A stretch of DNA of 64,000 nucleotides from assembly GCF_041199985.1 (NCBI RefSeq), contig NZ_CP165647.1, positions 496,001 through 560,000 on the forward strand, written 5' to 3'. A model generated the notes under the pieces. It searched no databases, was not told the origin of the DNA, and worked only from the letters and a program-made list of their open reading frames with translations. Of the stretch, positions 55,728-63,062 are shown piece after piece (position 1 is the stretch's first letter; every line of letters begins with the position of its first letter). Source of the stretch: Leptotrichia sp. HSP-536 (GTDB lineage Bacteria > Fusobacteriota > Fusobacteriia > Fusobacteriales > Leptotrichiaceae). The translations under genes were made by a program, and so were the position numbers.

Positions 55728-56720
55728 ATGGAAACAAAGTTGATGTCTGTAAAAGAGGCAATTATTATAGCAATGTCGGAAGAGATGAGAAAAGATGAAA
55801 ATGTATTTTTAATGGGAGAAGATGTAGGAATTTTTGGAGGAGATTTTGGAACATCTGTTGGAATGCTGGAAGAATTTGGGCCGGAAAGAATAAAAGATAT
55901 GCCAATTTCAGAATCTGCAATTTCTGGAGCTGCAATTGGTGCGGCAATGACAGGTCTTCGTCCGGTAGTTGATGTAACATTTATGGATTTTATTGTTTAT
56001 ATGATGGATAACATTGTAAATCAGGCGGCAAAAACTAGATATATGTTTGGTGGAAAAGGGCAAGTGCCTGTAACATTCAGATGTGCGGCAGGTTCTGGAG
56101 TTGGGTCAGCGGCACAGCATTCACAGTCACTTGAGTCTTGGTTTACTCACATTCCAGGAGTAAAAGTTGTTGCACCGGGGACGCCTGCAGATGTAAAAGG
56201 ACTTTTAAAATCATCAATTCGTGATAATAACCCAGTAATTTTTCTTGAATACAAAGCTCAATATAATATGAAAGGTGAAGTTCCTACAGATCCTGAATTT
56301 GTTATTCCTTTAGGAAAAGGAGAAATTAAAAAAGAAGGAAAAGATATTACAATTGTAACTTACGGAAGAATGCTGGAAAGAGTAATGAAGGCGGCAGAAA
56401 TTGCAGAAAGTGAAGGGATTAGCGTAGAAGTGGTAGATCCTAGGACATTGATTCCGCTAGACAAGGAAATTATTTTGAATTCTGTTAAAAAAACAGGAAG
56501 AGTAATTTTAGTAAATGATGCTCACAAAACAAGCGGGTTTATCGGAGAAATTTCTGCAATTATTTCAGAAAGTGAGACATTTGATTATTTGGATCATCCA
56601 ATTGTGAGATTAGCTGGAGAAGATGTACCAATACCTTATAATCACACTCTTGAAACAGCGATGGTTCCAAGCGTGGAAAAAATTGTAGAAGCAATTAGAA
56701 AAGTAAAAAATAAACAATAA
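55728..56720 (+). CDS. pdhB: pyruvate/acetoin-type dehydrogenase E1 beta
   Basis: 330 residues. Transketolase-like E1 beta: VFLMGEDVGIFGGDFG, RIKDMPISESAISGAAIGAAMTG, FRCAAGSGVGSAAQHSQSLE (acidic/His contacts to ThDP), then the C-terminal domain with VVDPRTLIPLDKE and PYNHTLE. AAAGGAG ribosome site 15 bases after pdhA. Forms the E1 heterotetramer with the upstream product. Confidence 0.92.
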   Translation: METKLMSVKEAIIIAMSEEMRKDENVFLMGEDVGIFGGDFGTSVGMLEEFGPERIKDMPISESAISGAAIGAAMTGLRPVVDVTFMDFIVYMMDNIVNQAAKTRYMFGGKGQVPVTFRCAAGSGVGSAAQHSQSLESWFTHIPGVKVVAPGTPADVKGLLKSSIRDNNPVIFLEYKAQYNMKGEVPTDPEFVIPLGKGEIKKEGKDITIVTYGRMLERVMKAAEIAESEGISVEVVDPRTLIPLDKEIILNSVKKTGRVILVNDAHKTSGFIGEISAIISESETFDYLDHPIVRLAGEDVPIPYNHTLETAMVPSVEKIVEAIRKVKNKQ

Positions 56721-56769
56721 ACATAGTAAAATAATATAAAAAAGAAAATAATGTAGAAAGGAAAAAGCT

Positions 56770-57804
56770 ATGGAAAATAACGAGTTAAGAGCTACTCCTG
56801 CAGCACGTAAATTAGCACAGCAGATGGGACTTGATCTTTTTCTTGTAAAAGGCAGTGGAGCAAATGGACGTATTCATAAGGAAGATGTGGAAACATTTAA
56901 ATTTGAAAAACAAATAAGAATATCGCCACTTGCTAGAAAAATAGCATTAGATCATAACATTGAACTTGAAAATGTTGTTGGAACAGGGCATAATGGGAAA
57001 ATAATGCGGGATGATATTTTGAAATTGATTGCTAAGCCGCAGGAAACAGAAGACTTGGCAAGACATGAAAAGGCTGTTGTTGCAGAAGAAAAAGCAGTTG
57101 CACAGCAAGATATAGAGATCGTGCCAATGACGGCAATGAGAAAAGTTATTTCAAAACGTATGACAGAAAGTTACCTGACTGCACCTACGTTTGCACTTAA
57201 TTATGAAATTGACATGACAGAAGCTATTGCATTAAGAAAGAAAATACTTGATACAATTTTGGAAAGTACAGGAAAGAAAATTACAATAACAGACATTATT
57301 TCGTTTGCAGTAATCAAAACTTTATTGAAGCATAAATTTGTAAATTCAAGTCTATCGGAAGACGGAACACAAATTATTCTGCATAATTATGTAAACTTGG
57401 CGATTGCAGTAGGATTTGACGGTGGACTTCTTGTGCCTGTTGTAAAAGGTGCGGATAAAATGACGCTTAGCGAACTAGTTGTTGAATCTAAGAAAATAGT
57501 CAAAAAAGCGCTAGATATGAAGCTGACACCTGATGAGCAAAGTGGAAGCACATTTACAATCAGTAATCTTGGAATGTTTGGAGTGCAAAGCTTTAATCCA
57601 ATAATAAATCAGCCAAATTCATCAATTTTAGGAGTTTCTTCCACAGTTGAAAAGCCAGTTGTTGTAAATGGCGAAATTACAGTTCGTCCAATGATGACTT
57701 TGACGCTTACAATTGATCACAGAGTGGTAGATGGACTTGCGGGAGCTAAATTTATGCAGGACTTGAAAAATGCTTTGGAAAATCCAATCGCTTTGTTAAT
57801 TTAA
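56770..57804 (+). CDS. pdhC: dihydrolipoamide acyltransferase E2 without lipoyl domain
   Basis: 344 residues. Two peripheral-subunit-binding domains in a row (RATPAARKLAQQMGLDL...NGRIHKEDV and RISPLARKIALDHNIEL...NGKIMRDDI), a short linker, then the acyltransferase core with KRMTESYLTAPTFALNYEID and the active-site DHRVVDG. Most E2s start with one or more lipoyl domains; this one has none and only 49 bases separate it from pdhB, so none was missed. The lipoyl domain of the operon is on E3. Confidence 0.9.
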   Translation: MENNELRATPAARKLAQQMGLDLFLVKGSGANGRIHKEDVETFKFEKQIRISPLARKIALDHNIELENVVGTGHNGKIMRDDILKLIAKPQETEDLARHEKAVVAEEKAVAQQDIEIVPMTAMRKVISKRMTESYLTAPTFALNYEIDMTEAIALRKKILDTILESTGKKITITDIISFAVIKTLLKHKFVNSSLSEDGTQIILHNYVNLAIAVGFDGGLLVPVVKGADKMTLSELVVESKKIVKKALDMKLTPDEQSGSTFTISNLGMFGVQSFNPIINQPNSSILGVSSTVEKPVVVNGEITVRPMMTLTLTIDHRVVDGLAGAKFMQDLKNALENPIALLI

Positions 57805-57946
57805 TATTTTAAAATTTTTATTATATTTTTCAAAGTTATAAAAAATAAAATAAGAAAACAAATAAACTTTTTATGATACTTATTATTAAATAGTAATAAC
57901 AAGGATTTTTAATTCATTGTAAAAAATTATATAAGGAGGAAAATAA

Positions 57947-57985
57947 ATGGCTACTGAAGTAATAATGCCTAAAGCTGGAATTGAT
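57947..57985 (+). CDS. lpdA: lpdA 5' exon (start of lipoyl domain)
   Basis: Thirteen codons, MATEVIMPKAGID, after a strong AAGGAGGAAA ribosome site. The first strand of a lipoyl domain (consensus MPK-x-G-x-x-M-x-E-G). It ends with GAT of the TTGAT pentamer at 57981-57985, the IStron insertion target. The downstream half resumes at 59740. Unspliced, translation stops one codon into the element (TAA 57986). Confidence 0.9.
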
Positions 57986-58450
57986 TAAAAATATGGTCAT
58001 ATGCTCGTGTCATAAAAAATGAGTTAGACCTTTAGTATAGTCAGCATATATAGAAATATGTATGTAGCGGTAACAATAAAAAAGTTATCCAATACTGCTC
58101 GAATTGCTGGAAACCCCTAAAGCTAGTATAACTACAACATAATATCTAGTTAGATATAAGTGTGAAAGTGTCGAAAGAAGAAAAAATATACTAGATGGCA
58201 TAAGGTTAAATCCTAAGTGCTATGGTAATGGGCAATCAGCAGCCAAGACCGAAAGGTAAGGTTCAACGACTATTCCTCCTGAGGGAAGTACACCAAAGCT
58301 GGTGGAAGTGGGCAGACCCAAACAGATAGAGCTGTGGGATAAGATATAGTCTGTGCTTATGCGAAAGTATAAGAAGTTCATAGGAGAACTGCACAAAAAG
58401 TAGCGAATTTGTGTGAACGACAACCTCTAAAACGACTAAAGTTTCAGGTT
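57986..58450 (+). ncRNA. group I intron catalytic core
   Basis: P1: exon TGAT (57982-57985) with GTCA (57996-57999), giving the U.G pair at the 5' splice site. P element GAATTGCTGGAAA (58101-58113) and Q element AATCAGCAGCCAAG (58234-58247) pair as P4 (TGCTG/CAGCA). R element GTTCAACGACTA (58261-58272) and S element AAGATATAGTC (58341-58351) pair as P7 (GACTA/TAGTC), the guanosine site. A small ACC-GAAA-GGT hairpin (58248-58257) fits P6. All conserved core elements are present and in order. The 3' end of the intron is 59739; 58450 marks the end of the recognisable core. Confidence 0.9.
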
Positions 58451-58470
58451 CATATATTTTACTTTTTCCT

Positions 58471-58498
58471 TTGTTTTGAATGTAAAAAATGATATAAT
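58471..58498 (+). promoter_or_regulatory. tnpB promoter
   Basis: TTGTTT (58471-58476), 16-base spacer, TATAAT (58493-58498), 30 bases before the tnpB start, so tnpB can be expressed independently of the lpdA transcript. Confidence 0.6.
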
Positions 58499-58527
58499 AT
58501 ATTCAAAATCAAAGGAGGTGAAATCAC

Positions 58528-59628
58528 TTGGAAAAAGCGTATAAATTTAGATTTTATCCAACTAAAATACAAATAGAGAAGTTAAGTAAAACTTTTGGAT
58601 GTGTGAGATATATTTATAATTATTTTTTAGATTTAAAACAAAAACTGTATGAAACTAAAAAAAAATCAATGTCATTCAACAAATGTAGTAAAGAATTGAC
58701 AATTTTAAAGCAGAAAAAAGAATGGCTAAAGGAAGTTGATAAATATTCTTTACAAAATTCTTTAAGAGATTTAGATAGAGCTTATAAAAACTTTTTTAGT
58801 GGAAATGGTTATCCAAAGTTTAAATCTAAGAAAGATAATAGAAAATCATATAGAACTAGTTATACTAATAATAATATTGATTTTTTGGATAAATGGATAA
58901 AAGTTCCTAAATTAGGAAAATTAAAAATAAGGGATAAAAATTTTAAACCACAAGGAAGAATACTGAATGCGACAATATCTCAAGAACCTAGTGGAAAATA
59001 CTATATCTCTTTGTGTTGTACAGATGTTGAAATTGAAAATCTAAAAACTTCAAATAAAGAAATTGGAATAGATTTAGGAATAAAAAATTTTGCTGTAACA
59101 AGTGATGAAACCACAATAGAAAATTCAAAATATTTGCAGAAATCTTTGGAAAAACTGATATTGTTTCAAAAAAGGCTGTCACGAAAAACAAGTGGCAGTT
59201 CAAATAGAAATAAGGCTCGAATAAAAGTAGCAAAATGTTATGAAAGAATAACAAACCAAAGAAAAGACTTTTTACAAAAATTATCAACAAAACTAATAAA
59301 AGAAAATGATACAATTTGTATAGAAAATTTGCAAGTTAAAAATATGGTAAAAAATCATAAATTGGCGAGAAACATATTAGATGTATCGTGGAGTGAGTTT
59401 ACTAGAATGTTAGAATATAAAGCAAGCTGGTATGGAAGAGAAATAGTGAAAGTGGATAAATTTTTTGCAAGTAGTCAGATTTGTAACTGTTGTGGATATA
59501 AAAATAAAAAAGTAAAAGACTTAAGCATAAGAAAATGGACTTGTCCAGAATGTAACATCAGCCACAATAGAGATGTAAATGCGGCGAAAAACATATTAAA
59601 AGAAGGATTAAAAATATTAGAGGCTTAA
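58528..59628 (+). CDS. tnpB: IS605-type TnpB RNA-guided nuclease
   Basis: 366 residues. N-terminal helix-turn-helix/wedge part (YKFRFYPTKIQIEKL), then a split RuvC domain with the catalytic set D182 (GIDLG), E266 (CIENL) and D349 (NRDVNAA), and a zinc finger C319/C322...C339/C342 (CNCC and CPEC). All catalytic residues are intact. TTG start with perfect AAAGGAGGTGA ribosome site. TnpB uses the transposon-end omega-RNA to cut empty donor sites next to the TAM (here TTGAT), favouring element retention. Confidence 0.93.
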   Translation: MEKAYKFRFYPTKIQIEKLSKTFGCVRYIYNYFLDLKQKLYETKKKSMSFNKCSKELTILKQKKEWLKEVDKYSLQNSLRDLDRAYKNFFSGNGYPKFKSKKDNRKSYRTSYTNNNIDFLDKWIKVPKLGKLKIRDKNFKPQGRILNATISQEPSGKYYISLCCTDVEIENLKTSNKEIGIDLGIKNFAVTSDETTIENSKYLQKSLEKLILFQKRLSRKTSGSSNRNKARIKVAKCYERITNQRKDFLQKLSTKLIKENDTICIENLQVKNMVKNHKLARNILDVSWSEFTRMLEYKASWYGREIVKVDKFFASSQICNCCGYKNKKVKDLSIRKWTCPECNISHNRDVNAAKNILKEGLKILEA

Positions 59629-59739
59629 GTAAAAACATATGAACCATAGGAACTATGGGGATAGCTTGGTAAATTTAGTTAGCTAAAAAAGTAACTATTA
59701 CCCAAGAATCCCGCAACGTATAAGGAGTGGGAGGTTCAG
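59629..59739 (+). ncRNA. omega-RNA scaffold / element right end
   Basis: Noncoding tail after the tnpB stop, with GAACCATAGGAACTATGGGGATAG (CCATAG/CTATGG hairpin, 59642-59658) and the terminal AAGAATCCC...GTGGGAGGTTCAG (59705-59739) hairpin typical of IS605-type right ends. The RNA probably begins within the tnpB 3' region. The guide would be the first bases after 59739, that is the lpdA exon 2 sequence starting ATGACCGAAGGGCAG. Confidence 0.7.
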
Positions 59740-60267
59740 ATGACCGAAGGGCAGATTATAAAATGGAATAAAAAAGAAGGGGAAAAGGTAGAAGAAGGGG
59801 AAATTTTACTTGAAATAATGACAGATAAGACAAGTATGGAACTGGAAGCAGAAGAATCAGGATACTTGATAAAAATAGTAAAAGGAGATGGAGAAACTGT
59901 ACCTGTTACAGAAATTATCGGATATATCGGTGCAGAAGGAGAAGTGGCTCCAGAAGCAGGTTCGGCAAATCCAGCACCAGAAAATACAGCTTCTCAATCA
60001 GCACCTGAAAAAGCGGCTGCAGCTAGCAAACCTAAAAAAGAAAAAGCAGAAGATGAATTTGATATTGTTGTAATAGGTGGAGGGCCTGCTGGATATGTAG
60101 CGGCAATTCGTGCAGCTCAGCTTGGTGCAAAAGTGGCAGTTGTGGAAAAAAGTGAATTTGGTGGAACTTGCCTGAACAAAGGATGTATTCCTACAAAAAC
60201 TTTCCTTAAAAATGCTGAAATTATCGAAGGTATTGAAATGGCAAGTAAAAATTATTTTGGAAAATGA
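59740..60267 (+). CDS. lpdA: lpdA second exon: lipoyl domain and FAD part of E3
   Basis: Dihydrolipoamide dehydrogenase with N-terminal lipoyl domain. Continues the lipoyl domain MTEGQIIKWNKKEGE with the lipoylated Lys in MTDKTSMELEA, then an Ala/Pro/Glu linker (about residues 75-105), the FAD motif IVVIGGGPAGYVAAIRAAQLG and the redox pair GGTCLNKGCIPTK. The frame breaks near 60250: after EMASKN it runs to TGA, while homology goes on in the next frame (ILENEKYTIDM). Either one base was gained or two were lost. Confidence 0.85.
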   Translation: MTEGQIIKWNKKEGEKVEEGEILLEIMTDKTSMELEAEESGYLIKIVKGDGETVPVTEIIGYIGAEGEVAPEAGSANPAPENTASQSAPEKAAAASKPKKEKAEDEFDIVVIGGGPAGYVAAIRAAQLGAKVAVVEKSEFGGTCLNKGCIPTKTFLKNAEIIEGIEMASKNYFGK

Positions 60268-61426
60268 AAAATACACAATTGATATGCCAAAAGTTGTACA
60301 GTTAAAAAATGATATTGTAAAAACATTGACAAATGGTGTGAGAGGACTTCTGAAAAGCAATGAAATCAAAATGTATAATGGAATCGGAAAAATCAACAAG
60401 GATAAAGATGTCGTTGTAAATGGAGAAACTGTTTTACGAGCTGATAAAATTATCTTGGCTGGTGGTTCAAAAGTTGGAAAAATTAATATTCCAGGAATTG
60501 AAAGCAAAAAAGTGCTTACAAGTGACGATATTCTAGATTTACAGCAAATTCCTAAATCGCTCACTGTAATTGGTGGGGGAGTTGTTGGAATCGAACTTGG
60601 GCAAGTGTTCCTGTCATTTGGAAGTGAAGTTACAGTTGTAGAAATGATGGATAGAATCGTGCCAGGAGTAGACAGGGAATCATCAACTGTTCTTAGAAAA
60701 GAGCTTGAGAAAAAAGGAATGAAAATATTAACTTCTACACAAATTAAGGAAATTGTGGATGATGGACATAACTTAACAATCAAAGTTGATGGACACGATG
60801 ACATTGTTTCTGAAAAAGCGTTATTGTCAATAGGAAGAGTACCTGATTTGGAAGCTGTTGGAGAGCTTGAACTGGAAATGGAAAAAGGAAAAATCAAAGT
60901 TGATAAATACATGGAAACAAGCATATCAGGAATTTATGCACCTGGAGATATAAATGGAATTAAGATGCTTGCTCATGCAGCGTTTAGAATGGGAGAAGTT
61001 GCGGCTGAAAATGCGGTTCAAGGAAATCATAGAGAAATTAGACTTGAAACAACCCCATCGGCAATATACACAGTACCGGAAGTGGCAATGGTTGGTCTTA
61101 CAGAAGAGGAAGCGAAAGAAAAATATGACATTAAAGTTGGTAAATTCCAGTTTGCAGCAAATGGAAGAGCATTGGCATCTGGGGAAACAGCAGGATTTGT
61201 AAAAGTTATTACAGATAAGAAATATGGAGAAATTTTAGGAGTGCATATTGTAGGGCCTTCAGCTGCGGAAATTATTAACGAAGCGTCAGGGCTTATGGCG
61301 ATGGAAATTACAGTAGATGAAGTAATCAAAACAATTTACGCTCATCCAACTTATTCAGAAGCCTTATTTGAAGCATGTGCAGACGCACTTGATGAAGCAA
61401 TTCATTTGCCTAAAAAAAGGAAATAA
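60212..61426 (+). CDS. lpdA: lpdA C-terminal part (NAD-binding and dimerisation domains)
   Basis: Native sequence begins at about 60253 (ILENEKYTIDMPKVVQLKND); residues before that are out-of-frame translation. NAD motif LTVIGGGVVGIELGQVFLSFG, the second FAD contact GIYAPGDINGIKMLAHAA, and the C-terminal catalytic dyad YAHPTYSEALFEA. Apart from the frameshift the enzyme is complete, so the gene is either recently broken, recoded, or affected by a sequence error. lplA follows 37 bases later. Confidence 0.85.
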   Translation: MLKLSKVLKWQVKIILENEKYTIDMPKVVQLKNDIVKTLTNGVRGLLKSNEIKMYNGIGKINKDKDVVVNGETVLRADKIILAGGSKVGKINIPGIESKKVLTSDDILDLQQIPKSLTVIGGGVVGIELGQVFLSFGSEVTVVEMMDRIVPGVDRESSTVLRKELEKKGMKILTSTQIKEIVDDGHNLTIKVDGHDDIVSEKALLSIGRVPDLEAVGELELEMEKGKIKVDKYMETSISGIYAPGDINGIKMLAHAAFRMGEVAAENAVQGNHREIRLETTPSAIYTVPEVAMVGLTEEEAKEKYDIKVGKFQFAANGRALASGETAGFVKVITDKKYGEILGVHIVGPSAAEIINEASGLMAMEITVDEVIKTIYAHPTYSEALFEACADALDEAIHLPKKRK

Positions 61427-61463
61427 TAGTGAAAACTAAAATTTTGAAGGGAATTTTAAATAT

Positions 61464-62459
61464 ATGAAATACTATGTTAATAAATCGAATGACCCAGCAT
61501 TTAATATTGCTTTAGAAGAATACTGCTTTAAACAGCTACGTGACATTGATGAAATATTTTTACTTTGGATAAATGAGCCAACAATTGTTGTGGGAAAATA
61601 TCAAAATACAATTGAGGAAATTAATACAGAATATACACGTGAAAAGGGAATCCACGTTGTTCGTAGAATTTCTGGCGGAGGTGCAGTTTACCATGATTTA
61701 AACAATTTAAACTATACAATTATTTCTAATAAGCAGGAAGATAAGGAGGGCTTTAACTTTAAGGAATTTTCAAAGCCAATTATAGAAACTCTGGCAGAAT
61801 TGGGTGTAAAAGCTGAATTTACAGGTAGAAATGACTTGGAAATAGATGGACAGAAGTTTTGCGGAAACGCTCAGGCATACATAAAAGGGCGTGTAATGCA
61901 CCATGGCTGCCTATTATTTGATGTAAATTTTGGAGAATTGGGAAATGCACTGAAAGTTTCAAAGGATAAAATTGAATCAAAAGGTGTAAAATCTGTAAGA
62001 AGCCGAGTTACAAATATACTTCCTCATTTGAAACAACCAATCACAGTAAATGAATTTGGTGAAAAAATAATGGAGTATATGAAAAAACATTATCCAGAAA
62101 TGGAAGAGTATAAATTTACTCCAGAAGAGTTAAAAATAATTGAAGAAAATGCGGAAAAGAAACATAGAAACTGGGAATGGGTTTATGGAACTTCCCCAGA
62201 ATTTAACATAACTCGTGAAAAACGTTTCATAAACGGAAAAATTCAAATTTTTGCGACAGTAGAAAATTCTAGAATTAAGAATATCAAATTTTATGGAGAT
62301 TTCTTTGGAAAAAATGAAGATTTGAGTGAAATTGAAAATTTATTGAAAGATACGAAATATACAAGGGAAGCTGTGAAAGAAAAACTGGAAACAGTTGATA
62401 TTGGGGAGTATTTTTCTAGATTTACGGTAGATGAAGTTGTGGAAGTTATTGTTGGATAA
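61464..62459 (+). CDS. lplA: lipoate-protein ligase A
   Basis: 331 residues. Attaches lipoate to the lipoyl-domain Lys. N-terminal catalytic domain with RRISGGGAVYHDLNNLNY, the lipoyl-AMP binding loop, and GNAQAYIKGRVMHHGCLLFDVNF; C-terminal accessory domain from about residue 245 (WEWVYGTSPEFN). The lipoyl domain on E3 is its obvious substrate in this operon. AAGGGA ribosome site. Last gene of the operon. Confidence 0.93.
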   Translation: MKYYVNKSNDPAFNIALEEYCFKQLRDIDEIFLLWINEPTIVVGKYQNTIEEINTEYTREKGIHVVRRISGGGAVYHDLNNLNYTIISNKQEDKEGFNFKEFSKPIIETLAELGVKAEFTGRNDLEIDGQKFCGNAQAYIKGRVMHHGCLLFDVNFGELGNALKVSKDKIESKGVKSVRSRVTNILPHLKQPITVNEFGEKIMEYMKKHYPEMEEYKFTPEELKIIEENAEKKHRNWEWVYGTSPEFNITREKRFINGKIQIFATVENSRIKNIKFYGDFFGKNEDLSEIENLLKDTKYTREAVKEKLETVDIGEYFSRFTVDEVVEVIVG

Positions 62460-62472
62460 TAATTAATAAAGT

Positions 62473-62502
62473 AGGCACTTTGGAGACAGAGTGCCTTTTT
62501 TC
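62473..62502 (+). terminator. terminator of the dehydrogenase operon
   Basis: AGGCACTTTG (62473-62482) pairs with AGAGTGCCT (62488-62496) around a short loop, followed by TTTTTTC. Confidence 0.85.
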
Positions 62503-62517
62503 TAAAAAAAAATAAGA

Positions 62518-63062
62518 CTAAACAGCCTTATTTAAATATTTTTTACACAAATATTGATAAAATTTATTTTCAATAAAATATTTAGTCAAATTTGAAACAA
62601 AAAATACTATTAAAAAATAAATTATAAAATCTGCGTGAGTTCGCATTTCTCCTATAAATTTTTCAAATAAGATATACAATGGTCTATGCAAAATATATAT
62701 TGAGTAACTTATGCTTCCAAGATAAATAAAGACTTTATTTCCCAAAAATTTACTGAAAAATCCATTATCCAAATACAGGAATACGATTAAAGGTATAAAA
62801 GATAAGGAAATAACAGTAGAATTATACGGCAGAAACTTATTATATGGAGCAAATAACAAAAATATAATGTAAATTATTGTAAAAAATGAATAAATATTTC
62901 TTTTTTTTATATTTTTTATTTTATCATAAAGCAACATACCAAGCGTAAAAGTGCTAATGTACATAAGAGGATTATATTTTATAAATTCAAGGACTGTTCC
63001 GCTATTGGAATTTAGCTTGAAAAGATAATTGAAAAAATAATAGACGTACAGATTGATAATTA
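62518..63062 (-). pseudogene. acyltransferase-3 family protein, truncated by IS copy 3
   Basis: C-terminal ~180 residues of an OafA/YrhL-type O-acyltransferase: five or more membrane segments with FTLGMLLYDKIKN and the family block YLGSISYSIYILHRPLY near the end. The frame stays open from ATG 62964 back to the IS junction at 63062 (NSGTVLEFIKYNPLM), so the gene was cut by the insertion; the 5' part would lie beyond the window on the other side of the IS. Such enzymes acetylate surface polysaccharide. Confidence 0.8.

Larger units (their letters stand above)
57986..59739 (+). mobile_element. IStron (group I intron plus IS605-type tnpB element)
   Basis: 1754 bp inserted after TTGAT inside lpdA. 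The 5' ~460 bases form a group I intron core; the 3' part carries tnpB (58528-59628) and an omega-RNA-like right end with final G 59739 as required for intron 3' ends. Removing exactly 57986-59739 gives GGA ATT GAT | ATG ACC GAA, in frame. No tnpA transposase is present, so movement would need one in trans. Known IStrons in Clostridioides and relatives have this same chimeric plan and TTGAT target. Confidence 0.9.

Noticed and set aside
58220..58423. Minus-strand ORF inside the intron core
   Set aside because: It overlies conserved group I intron Q, R and S elements and has no ribosome site.
57986..59739. Group II intron or plain IS605 insertion
   Set aside because: No reverse transcriptase or domain V is present, and a plain IS605 element would not explain the P/Q/R/S core, the terminal G and the exact in-frame exon junction.
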